Source: Enterococcus rotai (lineage in GTDB: Bacteria > Bacillota > Bacilli > Lactobacillales > Enterococcaceae). From it: 64,000 nucleotides of DNA. Position 1 is the stretch's first letter; each line of letters starts with the position of its first letter. Under the pieces are notes generated by a model. The model was not told the origin of the DNA, made no database searches, and saw nothing but the letters and a program-made list of their open reading frames with translations. Below, piece by piece: positions 1 through 7,450 of this stretch. A program made the translations under genes and the position numbers. Location of the stretch: NCBI RefSeq assembly GCF_001465345.1, contig NZ_CP013655.1, forward strand, positions 2,399,741-2,463,740. Direction: 5' to 3'.

Positions 1-1
1 T

Positions 2-259
2 ATTCATTCGCGTAATTGGCGTGCAGGGAATTTGCTTGGCAAAGGCCACAGTTTGGACGAAGTTCTTGAGAATATGGGCATGATCGTTGAAGGGGTTTCG
101 ACAACTAAAGCAGCCTATGAGTTATCTCAACAATTAAATGTCGATATGCCGATTACGACGGCAATTTATAACGTATTATATGAAGCTCAAGATGTCAAAC
201 AAGCAGCAAAAGAAATCATGTTGCGTGATGGTAAAACGGAGAATGAATTTTCCATATAA
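2..259 (+). CDS. gpsA: Glycerol-3-phosphate dehydrogenase [NAD(P)+], C-terminal part
   Basis: This is the last 85 codons of a gene that begins before the window. The reading frame is open from base 2 and stops with TAA at 257-259. The peptide HSRNWRAGNLLGKGHSLDEVL followed by IVEGVSTTKAAYELS is the typical C-terminal half of GpsA, the soluble enzyme that reduces dihydroxyacetone phosphate to sn-glycerol-3-phosphate for phospholipid synthesis. It lies 21 bp before galU on the same strand, so the two are probably co-transcribed. Only the C-terminal domain can be judged here; the NAD-binding Rossmann part is outside the window. Confidence 0.88.
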   Translation: MHSRNWRAGNLLGKGHSLDEVLENMGMIVEGVSTTKAAYELSQQLNVDMPITTAIYNVLYEAQDVKQAAKEIMLRDGKTENEFSI

Positions 260-280
260 TTATTGAGGAGGCCAAATGGC

Positions 281-1177
281 ATGAGAGTAAAAAAAGCGGT
301 GATTCCAGCAGCTGGTCTGGGAACAAGATTTTTACCAGCAACAAAAGCGATGGCAAAAGAGATGCTGCCGATCGTAGATAAACCAACGATTCAATTTATC
401 GTTGAAGAAGCGTTAGCATCAGGAATCGAAGATATTTTGATTGTCACAGGAAAAGCAAAACGTCCAATCGAAGATCATTTTGATGCAAACTTTGAATTAG
501 AAAGTAATCTTCGCGAAAAAAATAAAACTGACTTACTAAAATTAGTAGAAGAAACAACGGATGTTAATCTGCATTTTATTCGCCAGTCTCATCCAAAAGG
601 CTTGGGACATGCTGTCTTACAAGCAAAAGCTTTTGTAGGCAACGAACCTTTTGTGGTTATGCTAGGCGATGATATCATGGAAGATAAAATTCCATTATCG
701 AAACAATTAATGAACGATTATGATGAAACACATGCTTCAACGATTGCAGTTATGAAAGTACCTCATGAAGAAACATCAAAATATGGTATTATTAATCCCG
801 AAGCTGAAGTTTCTAAAGGGCTATACAACGTGAATAATTTTGTTGAGAAGCCGACACCTGAAGAAGCACCAAGTGATCTAGCGATTATTGGTCGTTATTT
901 GTTAACACCGGAAATTTTCCATGTATTAGAATCACAAGAACCAGGTGCTGGTGGTGAGATTCAATTAACCGATGCCATTGATACCTTGAACAAAACTCAA
1001 CGTGTATTTGCTAGAGAGTTTACTGGTAAGCGTTATGATGTAGGGGATAAATTTGGCTTTATGAAAACAAGTATTGAATATGGCTTAGTCCATCCAGAAG
1101 TGAAAGATAATCTACGTGACTATATCATTGAATTGGGTGCTGAATTATCAAAAAAAGATGCACCAAAAGAAAAATAA
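281..1177 (+). CDS. galU: UTP-glucose-1-phosphate uridylyltransferase
   Basis: GalU makes UDP-glucose from UTP and glucose-1-phosphate in the cytoplasm, a precursor for glycolipids, teichoic acid decoration and capsule. The 298-residue protein opens with the nucleotidyltransferase signature [20 protein letters not shown], and carries [11 protein letters not shown], the metal-binding MLGDD and the FVEKP motif, all at positions usual for the family. I chose ATG 281, which follows GAGGAGG at about 10 bp, over an in-frame upstream TTG at 263 that lies inside the ribosome-binding site. The gene follows gpsA closely and ends at a hairpin terminator. Length and motifs are normal. Confidence 0.95.
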   Translation: MRVKKAVIPAAGLGTRFLPATKAMAKEMLPIVDKPTIQFIVEEALASGIEDILIVTGKAKRPIEDHFDANFELESNLREKNKTDLLKLVEETTDVNLHFIRQSHPKGLGHAVLQAKAFVGNEPFVVMLGDDIMEDKIPLSKQLMNDYDETHASTIAVMKVPHEETSKYGIINPEAEVSKGLYNVNNFVEKPTPEEAPSDLAIIGRYLLTPEIFHVLESQEPGAGGEIQLTDAIDTLNKTQRVFAREFTGKRYDVGDKFGFMKTSIEYGLVHPEVKDNLRDYIIELGAELSKKDAPKEK

Positions 1178-1208
1178 TTAGAAGTTGTTTCTAGATTATT
1201 TTCAGTTG

Positions 1209-1240
1209 AAGGCAGAGCAAATATGTTCTGTCTTTTTTTA
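1209..1240 (+). terminator. Rho-independent terminator after galU
   Basis: AAGGCAGAGCA (1209-1219) pairs with TGTTCTGTCTT (1224-1234), 11 bp with two G-U wobbles and a 4-nt loop, followed by a T-run. It ends the gpsA-galU unit. Confidence 0.8.
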
Positions 1241-1370
1241 TTAAATCAAGATGGAGACCTATACTATAAATTGTTATAATTAAAATAACAATGCCAACTG
1301 AATAATTTGTGAAAAAGAGCAGTTGGTGTTATTCTAAGAACATGAAATAATTGATGGAAGGAGCAAGAAT

Positions 1371-1814
1371 ATGACAGGTGGAGAGGTTGCAGCGATAATC
1401 GCTGCAGTGGCGTTTGCTGTATTAGTAGTATTTATTGTTTTGGTATTGATAAAAATCGGTAAGACCGTTGAGCGAGTTACTACGACAGTTGATGAAGCAA
1501 ATAAAACGATTGAGGTCGTAACAAAAGATGTCGATATTTTATCTAGGCAAGTAGAGGGGCTTTTAGTAAAAAGCAATGAATTGCTGGATGATGTCAATAA
1601 GAAAGTAGCAACGATCGATCCATTGTTTGCAGCAGTTGCTGATTTAAGTGAAAGTGTTTCTGAGTTGAATTATTCTAGTAGAAATTTACTAGGAAAAGTT
1701 GGTGCAGTTGGGAAATCAACAGCTAAAGCAGGTGTTGTCGGTAAAGTAGGAGGAGCAGCTTTTCGAGCTTTTCGACCAAAGAAAACATCAAAAACAAGTG
1801 AATCGGTTAAATAA
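1371..1814 (+). CDS. DUF948 membrane-anchored protein
   Basis: A 147-residue protein with one N-terminal membrane segment (about residues 5-27, rich in A, V, I and L) followed by a long helical part with heptad-like spacing of V/I/L (KTVERVTTTVDEANKTIEVV). This is the layout of DUF948 proteins of Firmicutes, small membrane-anchored coiled-coil proteins without a defined biochemical role. It starts at ATG 1371 behind an AAGGAG sequence. The YtxH-type gene follows 23 bp downstream, so the two form an operon, a pairing commonly seen in Firmicutes and often linked to stress responses. The C-terminal tail is Lys-rich. Confidence 0.82.
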   Translation: MTGGEVAAIIAAVAFAVLVVFIVLVLIKIGKTVERVTTTVDEANKTIEVVTKDVDILSRQVEGLLVKSNELLDDVNKKVATIDPLFAAVADLSESVSELNYSSRNLLGKVGAVGKSTAKAGVVGKVGGAAFRAFRPKKTSKTSESVK

Positions 1815-1837
1815 TAAAAGATAATGGAGGAATAAAC

Positions 1838-2428
1838 ATGGCAAAAAAAGGCGGATTTTTTTTAGGAGCAATTATTGGTGGGACAGCGGCAGCCGTTGCA
1901 GCTCTTTTATTAGCACCAAAATCGGGCAAAGAATTACGTGAAGATCTAGCAAATCAAGCAGATGATTTTAAAGATAAAGCATCAGATTATACAGATTACG
2001 TTGTGCAAAAAGGTTCTGAATTATCATCGATTGCAAAAGACAAAGCAAGTGTGCTAGGGGAGCAAGCAGGTGATTTAGCTGGTAATGTCAAAGATATGAC
2101 AAAAGATTCTTTAGATAAGGCTCAAGGCGTTTCAGATACAGTCTTAGAATCATTTAAAAAGCAAACTGGTGATTTATCTGATCGCTTTAAGAAGACCGCT
2201 CAAGACGTGAATGATCAAGTTGATGAGTTAGGGGATATCGCAGAAGATGCCTCAGACGATATTTTTATTGACGTTAAAGAGTCAGCAAAAAAAGCGAAAG
2301 AAACTGTGTCAGAGGGCGTTTCTGAAGCAAAAGATGTAACGAAAGATGTTCCTGAAAAAGTAGAAGCAGCAAAAAAGGAAACAAAGCAAGCTGCTAAAGA
2401 AACAGTAGAAGAAGTTACTGGCAAGTAG
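1838..2428 (+). CDS. YtxH domain-containing protein
   Basis: A 196-residue protein. The N-terminus KKGGFFLGAIIGGTAAAVAALLLAPKSGKELRE is the YtxH pattern: a glycine/alanine-rich membrane segment followed by the conserved APKSGKE turn. The rest is a long, highly charged amphipathic helix rich in K, D, E and A (many KDKAS, DLAGNVKD and KETVE-like repeats), resembling LEA/apolipoprotein-like repeats. Members in Bacillus are general-stress proteins. A good ribosome-binding site (GGAGG) precedes ATG 1838. The gene is probably co-transcribed with the DUF948 gene and ends in a strong bidirectional terminator shared with convergent pepQ. Confidence 0.85.
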   Translation: MAKKGGFFLGAIIGGTAAAVAALLLAPKSGKELREDLANQADDFKDKASDYTDYVVQKGSELSSIAKDKASVLGEQAGDLAGNVKDMTKDSLDKAQGVSDTVLESFKKQTGDLSDRFKKTAQDVNDQVDELGDIAEDASDDIFIDVKESAKKAKETVSEGVSEAKDVTKDVPEKVEAAKKETKQAAKETVEEVTGK

Positions 2429-2433
2429 AATCT

Positions 2434-2472
2434 AAAAAAGCTGGCATTCTAATTAGAGTGCCAGCTTTTTTC
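2434..2472. terminator. Bidirectional terminator between the YtxH gene and pepQ
   Basis: AAAAAAGCTGGCA (2434-2446) pairs perfectly with TGCCAGCTTTTTT (2459-2471); the loop is 12 nt. A-runs and T-runs on both sides allow it to work for both convergent genes. Confidence 0.9.
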
Positions 2473-2478
2473 TTGTTA

Positions 2479-3579
2479 TTAGTCGATGATCATTAATTCT
2501 TTTGGCGTTTTTGTGAATGCTTCACAGCCTGTTTTAGTAACATGTAGACAATCTTCAATGCGTACGCCGACTTTTTCTGGAATATAAATACCTGGTTCAA
2601 TTGAGAAACACATACCTTCTTCAATTACCAGTTCATTACCAGTGACTAGAGATGGATATTCATGTACAGTAGTTCCAATACCATGACCTAAACGATGGTT
2701 GAAATATTCACCATAACCGTAGCCAGTGATCACACCACGAGCGATCTCATCTAATTCACCAGCAGTAATTCCTGGCTTCACAGCATCCATTGCTTTTAAT
2801 TGTGCTTCTAGTACGATGGAATAGATCTCTTTTTGGAAATCAGTTGGTTCTTGATAGGCGACAGTTCGTGTAACATCACTACAATAACCATTGTAAACAA
2901 CACCTAGATCAAATAAAACCAAGTCTTGTTTCGCAACAGCCGTACTTCCTGGATTACCATGTGGACTCGCACCATTTTTTCCAGTTAGAACAAGTGTATC
3001 AAAACTCATTGAACGAATTCCTTGGCGTTTTAATTGGTATTCGATTTCAGCTAGGATTTCTTGTTCTTTAGCCCCTTCTTTAATTGCTTTAAAACCGATC
3101 TCTAAAGCAACATCAGCCCAATTACCTGCTTCCATCAAGGTAGCTATTTCAGCTGGCGTCTTTAATAATTGCAGTTTTTCAATGACAGGTGTAACACTCG
3201 CTGAAAAATCACTAGCAGGGAAGTAATGTTTTAATTGATCAAACCGCGCAACAGTCAAGGCTTCTTTTTCAGTTGCAATTTTACTTGGATTACCACTTTT
3301 TTTAATTAATTGGGCAATTTTTTCCCAAGGATTTTCACTATCAAGATAGCCGTAGACTGGATAAGTCCATGAGCTTTTTTGTGCATCTTCAACTTCTAAA
3401 GCTGGTGTAAATAGAAATGGATCATGATTTAATGAAATAAATAAGGCTAATACTCGTTCATGAGGGTCGCTTTTATAGCCTGAAAAATAGGCAATATGTC
3501 CAGGATCGCTAATATACGTTAATTCGACATTTTCTTTGGCCATCCATTTTTTTAGTTCGTTGATTTTTTCTTGATTCAT
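2479..3579 (-). CDS. pepQ: Xaa-Pro dipeptidase
   Basis: PepQ is a cytoplasmic metallopeptidase of the M24 (pita-bread) family that splits Xaa-Pro dipeptides. The 366-residue product has a creatinase-like N-terminal domain and a catalytic domain with the expected metal ligands: Asp in DLGVVYNG and SDVTRT, His in HRLGHGIG, Glu in SIEPGIY and in RIEDC. Length matches the family. It is transcribed divergently from ccpA, the arrangement known from lactic acid bacteria. The shared intergenic region contains a cre-like palindrome, so catabolite control of pepQ is plausible. ATG at 3579 follows an AGAAAGAAGG ribosome-binding site. Confidence 0.95.
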   Translation of the reverse strand: MNQEKINELKKWMAKENVELTYISDPGHIAYFSGYKSDPHERVLALFISLNHDPFLFTPALEVEDAQKSSWTYPVYGYLDSENPWEKIAQLIKKSGNPSKIATEKEALTVARFDQLKHYFPASDFSASVTPVIEKLQLLKTPAEIATLMEAGNWADVALEIGFKAIKEGAKEQEILAEIEYQLKRQGIRSMSFDTLVLTGKNGASPHGNPGSTAVAKQDLVLFDLGVVYNGYCSDVTRTVAYQEPTDFQKEIYSIVLEAQLKAMDAVKPGITAGELDEIARGVITGYGYGEYFNHRLGHGIGTTVHEYPSLVTGNELVIEEGMCFSIEPGIYIPEKVGVRIEDCLHVTKTGCEAFTKTPKELMIID

Positions 3580-3643
3580 AGATATCCTTCTTTCTTTTAA
3601 AACTGATTACGATAAAACTTACCTTTATCATACCACGAAATGA

Positions 3644-3659
3644 GGTAAAGCGCTTTTTG
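3644..3659. promoter_or_regulatory. cre-like CcpA operator in the pepQ-ccpA intergenic region
   Basis: GTAAAGCGCTTTTT contains the palindrome AAAGCGCTTT (3647-3656) and matches about 10 of 14 positions of the catabolite-responsive element consensus TGAAAGCGCTTTCA. It sits about 65 bp upstream of the pepQ start and 140 bp upstream of ccpA, suggesting autoregulation or pepQ repression. A second, looser match (TGTAAACAGCGTTTTCA) lies near 3738-3754. Binding is inferred, not shown. Confidence 0.55.
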
Positions 3660-3698
3660 AAATATCGAGTAAATTTTCATGAAAATAGGATAAAACGG

Positions 3699-3727
3699 TT
3701 GCAAAAATAAAATAATTCTGCTATTCT
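3699..3727 (+). promoter_or_regulatory. Likely ccpA promoter
   Basis: TTGCAA (3699-3704), 17-bp spacer, TATTCT (3722-3727), about 60 bp upstream of the ccpA start codon. Confidence 0.55.
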
Positions 3728-3792
3728 TAGTGAGAAATGTAAACAGCGTTTTCAGAAAATGAAAACAACTATAACTATTTAGGAGAATAAAC

Positions 3793-4794
3793 ATGGAAAA
3801 ACAAACAATTACGATTTATGATGTTGCTCGTGAAGCAAATGTATCCATGGCGACTGTATCTCGTGTAGTCAATGGCAATCCCAATGTAAAACCTGCTACA
3901 CGAAAAAAAGTGTTAGAAGTAATTGATCGCTTAGATTACCGTCCCAACGCTGTAGCCCGTGGCTTAGCAAGTAAAAAAACAACAACTGTGGGTGTTATTA
4001 TCCCTGATGTTAGTAATATCTTTTTTGCTTCTTTAGCTCGTGGAATCGATGATGTTGCAACAATGTATAAATACAATATTATTTTGGCTAACTCTGACAG
4101 CAATGATCAAAAAGAAGTCAATGTATTGAACAATCTTTTGGCAAAACAAGTGGATGGAATCATTTTTATGGGACACCATATTACTGATGAAATTCGTGGA
4201 GAATTTTCACGTTCTAAAACACCTGTTGTTTTAGCGGGTTCAATCGATCCAGATGAACAAGTTGGTAGTGTCAATATTGATTATACAGAAGCAACAAAAG
4301 ATGCAACGAATTTACTAGCTAAAAATGGCAATAAAAAAATTGCATTCGTTAGCGGTGCATTGATTGATCCAATCAATGGTCAAAATCGTATTAAGGGCTA
4401 TAAAGAAGCTTTAGCGGATAATGGTTTGACGTATAACGAAGGGTTGATTTTTGAATCTGAGTATAAGTTTAAAGCAGGTATTTCTTTAGCTGAACGTATT
4501 CGTAACAGTGGCGCAACAGCTGCTTATGTTACCGATGATGAACTAGCAATTGGTTTGTTAGATGGCATGATCGATGCTGGTGTGAAAGTACCAGAAGAAT
4601 TCGAGATCATTACAAGTAATAACTCATTATTAACAGAAGTTGCTCGTCCACGTCTTTCAAGTGTAACACAACCGTTATATGATATTGGTGCGGTAGCAAT
4701 GCGCTTATTGACAAAATTGATGAACAAAGAAGAAATCGAAGATAAAACAGTTATCTTACCATATGGTATGGATCAAAAAGGTTCGACGAAATAA
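3793..4794 (+). CDS. ccpA: Catabolite control protein A
   Basis: A LacI/GalR-family regulator of 333 residues, the master regulator of carbon catabolite control in Firmicutes, which binds cre sites with HPr-Ser46-P as corepressor. The N-terminal helix-turn-helix TIYDVAREANVSMATVSRVVNGN and hinge (YRPNAVARGLAS) are typical of CcpA, as is the periplasmic-binding-protein-like core with VGVIIPDVSNIFFA. Start at ATG 3793 follows GGAG in TTTAGGAGAATAAAC. It is monocistronic: a strong terminator follows. Divergence from pepQ supports the assignment to ccpA rather than another LacI-type regulator. Confidence 0.95.
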   Translation: MEKQTITIYDVAREANVSMATVSRVVNGNPNVKPATRKKVLEVIDRLDYRPNAVARGLASKKTTTVGVIIPDVSNIFFASLARGIDDVATMYKYNIILANSDSNDQKEVNVLNNLLAKQVDGIIFMGHHITDEIRGEFSRSKTPVVLAGSIDPDEQVGSVNIDYTEATKDATNLLAKNGNKKIAFVSGALIDPINGQNRIKGYKEALADNGLTYNEGLIFESEYKFKAGISLAERIRNSGATAAYVTDDELAIGLLDGMIDAGVKVPEEFEIITSNNSLLTEVARPRLSSVTQPLYDIGAVAMRLLTKLMNKEEIEDKTVILPYGMDQKGSTK

Positions 4795-4834
4795 AATTTG
4801 AAACAAATACCTATTGGAGATCAGCTCTCAAACA

Positions 4835-4898
4835 AAAACGATCGATCTATTTCCTGTCAGCTTTATTAGACAGGAAATAGATCGATCGTTTTTCTCTA
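4835..4898 (+). terminator. Strong terminator after ccpA
   Basis: A perfect 25-bp inverted repeat (4835-4859 with 4870-4894, loop 10 nt) built on ACGATCGATCTATTTCCTGTC and ending in TTTTT. The stem is unusually long for a simple terminator; because both ends are A/T-rich it could act in both directions. Confidence 0.85.
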
Positions 4899-5365
4899 AG
4901 TAAACTTGAATGACAAGTTGGAACATGCTATTCGTTCTGCCATGGGAAGGAGGAAATAGAGGACGGAGATCAACTTTGACTAACTAAGCATTAAGTAAGA
5001 GCTAGTCTTTTATTATGGTTTTGTTTCATCATTATAGTCTACAGTAAGGTTTATAGCTTTATTTAATAGTCAATCTCAATTCATGAAAGTTCACTTCTCC
5101 TTCTAATCCTCTTTACTCAATTTTCTTGCTATTTTTCTGTTGGTTTGTTTTTAGGTCCTCTTTTCCGATTGCACATAACATTCAACCTTTTATGCTGTTT
5201 TTTTCAAAAAGATGAACTGTTGATATGAGTGTTTCCAAAGGCACTAAAGGTTATGTTTAACCAGTTAATCTTCCTAAAATGAAGCGTATATCTCATATTT
5301 TTCGTTTAAAAGGTTTCTAATAAATAAATTAAAGGTTGTTTTTAGATACATTATGAAAAGAACTA
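4899..5365. other. Gene-free stretch before the thiopeptide cluster
   Basis: About 470 bp of A+T-rich DNA without an open reading frame with a credible ribosome-binding site on either strand. I see no tRNA or recombination site. It marks the border between the core ccpA locus and the accessory biosynthetic cluster. Confidence 0.5.
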
Positions 5366-5394
5366 TTGACAGCTGTTGCTGACTTTGCTAGTAT
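5366..5394 (+). promoter_or_regulatory. Likely promoter of the thiopeptide precursor and cluster
   Basis: TTGACA (5366-5371), 17-bp spacer, extended -10 TGCTAGTAT (TGn at 5386-5388, hexamer 5389-5394). Start of transcription near 5400 would leave an untranslated leader of about 100 nt before the precursor gene. It is the only consensus-like promoter seen ahead of the cluster. Confidence 0.6.
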
Positions 5395-5501
5395 TTTTTT
5401 ATAAAGATTTATTATTTTATGCATTAAATAATTTGTTGTTTAATCATTAAAAACAATCATCTTTATGTTAAGCATTAAAAAATGAAGGGAGGAATCAACG
5501 C

Positions 5502-5678
5502 ATGGAAGTATTAAATAGTCAAGTAGAACTGAATGATTTAGATGAAATGTTTGGAGAAGTTGAACTGATTGAAATTGATGAAACAATTACACTGTCAGAA
5601 ACAGCTGCTTCAAGTGGACTGTCCTCATGTGACAGTTGCTCATGTTGCTTATCAACATCATGTTGCGCACTTACGTAG
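5502..5678 (+). CDS. Thiopeptide-type RiPP precursor peptide
   Basis: A 58-residue peptide with a strong ribosome-binding site (AAGGGAGGA, 5485-5493). Residues 1-41 form an acidic leader rich in E, D, L and I without Cys (MEVLNSQVELNDLDEMFGE and onward). Residues 42-58, SCDSCSCCLSTSCCALT, form a Cys/Ser/Thr-rich core. Thiopeptide cores begin Ser-Cys and carry a second Ser that joins Ser1 in a pyridine. Here Ser10 and Ser12 are candidates (core numbering); Ser12 is followed by Cys13 and the pattern S1, S4-C5-S6-C7, S10, S12-C13 resembles the lactazole core as I remember it. Asp3 and Leu9 are unusual. The C-terminal residue is Thr, as in thiocillin/micrococcin precursors. The surrounding enzymes support the call. 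Cleavage after Ser41 is inferred. Confidence 0.85.
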   Translation: MEVLNSQVELNDLDEMFGEVELIEIDETITLSETAASSGLSSCDSCSCCLSTSCCALT

Positions 5679-5726
5679 TATAGAAGGTTGGAAATTTAAG
5701 GATTGAAGACTTTATTAGTGCTATGA

Positions 5727-5772
5727 GACTGGGGCAAACGTAGAAATCAGCTTTGTCTCAGTCTTTAAAATT
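5727..5772 (+). terminator. Imperfect hairpin behind the precursor gene (partial terminator)
   Basis: GACTGGGGCAAA (5727-5738) pairs with TTTGTCTCAGTC (5752-5763), 12 bp with two G-U pairs, followed by TTTAAAATT. Such a leaky terminator would give more precursor mRNA than enzyme mRNA, as is common in RiPP operons. The T-run is short, so read-through is expected. Confidence 0.55.
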
Positions 5773-5966
5773 AGGGAAATAGTTAGAGAAAAACAACTAG
5801 ATTGTAAAGGATATAGCAAGTCATGATGTACAGTAGTTAAGACAGTTAAATTTGTACGCTTACCCAGATTCTAAGAAATAAAGATGTTGCTCAATACCCA
5901 ATCTGGTGATTGCCCCGAAATACATACAGTGGTTTTTGCGACTTTTTACAGAAGGAGAAATTTAAA

Positions 5967-6692
5967 ATGCATATATCAGTTGAAAATCTTTTGAAAAAAT
6001 ATGGAGAAGTTGTCGCGTTGGATCGAATCAATTTCAATTTTGAGTCAAATAATATAGTTGGAATTATTGGACATAATGGTTCAGGAAAAACCACCTTATT
6101 GGAAATTTTATGTGGTCTCAGAAAGTTTGATTCGGGTGAGATGAATATTGAAATCAATAACAAATATAGACAAAAATTAGGCGTGATCTTACAAGAAAAT
6201 GCCTTCTATGAAAGTGCAAAGGTTTACGAATTATTAGAACTTTTTGCTTCATTTTATGAAGAGACATTTAATATAGAAAAACTAATTGAACTGATTGGAA
6301 TTAAAAAATACCAAAATAAAACGTATAGAAGTTTGTCTGGAGGGATGAAACAAAAAGTTAATATAGCTCTAGCAATTATTAACAAACCCAACCTTTTGAT
6401 TTTAGACGAACCAACAACAGGATTAGATCCTTTAGCTCGAGAAGAGTTATGGAATATTATCAAAGCGTTTTCTAAAGATCGTTTAATAATTGTTTCATCT
6501 CATTATATGGATGAAATCCAACAAAATTGCTCTCATGTGCTTTTTTTAAAAAATGGAAAAAAGGTTTTCTCTGGAGAGGTTTCTGAGCTAATTGCAAAAA
6601 GAAAAAAAGATTTGTTAGCTATCTATTTAGAGGAAAACAATGAAAAAGGAGATGAAGAGAAGTGTCAGCTTTTAGAAAACAACTTGTTATAG
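5967..6692 (+). CDS. ABC transporter ATP-binding protein of the thiopeptide cluster
   Basis: A 241-residue nucleotide-binding subunit with Walker A GHNGSGKTT (about residue 38), signature LSGGMKQKV, Walker B LLILDEPTTGLDP and H-loop SSHYMDE. It resembles the CcmA/drug-exporter group that pairs with ABC-2 permeases. ATG 5967 follows AGAAGGAG; longer in-frame starts upstream lack one. The permease gene overlaps its 3' end by 31 bp. In this position it should export the mature peptide or pump it out of the producer as self-protection. No peptidase domain is present, so it is not a leader-cleaving transporter. Confidence 0.88.
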   Translation: MHISVENLLKKYGEVVALDRINFNFESNNIVGIIGHNGSGKTTLLEILCGLRKFDSGEMNIEINNKYRQKLGVILQENAFYESAKVYELLELFASFYEETFNIEKLIELIGIKKYQNKTYRSLSGGMKQKVNIALAIINKPNLLILDEPTTGLDPLAREELWNIIKAFSKDRLIIVSSHYMDEIQQNCSHVLFLKNGKKVFSGEVSELIAKRKKDLLAIYLEENNEKGDEEKCQLLENNLL

Positions 6693-7417
6693 AGGTTAAG
6701 CTTTATTTTAGACAACCGTTATATTTAATTTTTAGTGTGATTATGCCAGTCGTTAGTCTAATCATATTTGGCAGTATGTACTCTGAACAAAAGTATGATG
6801 GGGCCGATTTTTTTTCAATGTTTATCCCTGGCTTTTGTGTGTTGATTTTATATGCTAGCTCAATTTTTAACATAGGCAGTCAAATTGTTAGTGATAAGGA
6901 GAAAGGAATCTATAAAAGAATTTTAGTGACACCAGTTTCCTTATTTCGCTTTATTTCTGTCATTGTATTTAAAGCCTATATAACCGCATGGCTTTCTTTT
7001 TTTCTAATTCTATTGACTTCAAGATTACTCTTTTCTGTATATCTGTTATCAAAAATAGGCTTCATATTTGGTTATTCTATTTTTATTTTATACGCATTAC
7101 TTATAGGAATAGGTATTTCATTTATTACTCAAAAAGTAACTACTTTTTCTGCTGTTATGATGGGGTCATTTTTTCCAATGTTTATGTTGTCTGATGCCGC
7201 AATTCCATTAGCGATGATGCCAGCAAAAATTCAACAAATCGCTAAATTTAATCCTCTTTTTCAAGCCAATCAAATCTTGAGATCATTTTGGGTCGGGAAA
7301 ATATTTAGCGAACAAGGATTTACGTTATGGAAATCGTACTTGTTTTTAATCATTATTGGAATCGCTATTTACACTATAGTCTTATTCAAATGGAAAAACA
7401 GAGAATCGTTATTTTAA
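6662..7417 (+). CDS. ABC-2 type permease of the thiopeptide cluster
   Basis: A 251-residue integral membrane protein with about six hydrophobic segments (for example VIMPVVSLIIFGSMY, FIPGFCVLILYASSIF, LIIIGIAIYTIVLF) and the ABC-2 pattern of a large central group including SDKEKGIYKRILVTPVS. It starts with GTG at 6662 behind GGAG and overlaps the ATPase gene, so the pair is translationally coupled and forms one exporter. Likely roles are export or immunity for the thiopeptide. The target of such peptides is usually the ribosome (L11-23S rRNA) or EF-Tu, so an efflux pump could give immunity without a modified ribosome. Confidence 0.85.
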   Translation: MSAFRKQLVIEVKLYFRQPLYLIFSVIMPVVSLIIFGSMYSEQKYDGADFFSMFIPGFCVLILYASSIFNIGSQIVSDKEKGIYKRILVTPVSLFRFISVIVFKAYITAWLSFFLILLTSRLLFSVYLLSKIGFIFGYSIFILYALLIGIGISFITQKVTTFSAVMMGSFFPMFMLSDAAIPLAMMPAKIQQIAKFNPLFQANQILRSFWVGKIFSEQGFTLWKSYLFLIIIGIAIYTIVLFKWKNRESLF

Positions 7418-7450
7418 GCATGTAAAATTAGATTCGGAGGAAAATAGAAA

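Noticed and set aside
4899-5500. Second precursor or regulator gene upstream of the thiopeptide precursor
   Set aside because: All frames are short, lack ribosome-binding sites and show no Cys/Ser-rich core or helix-turn-helix pattern.
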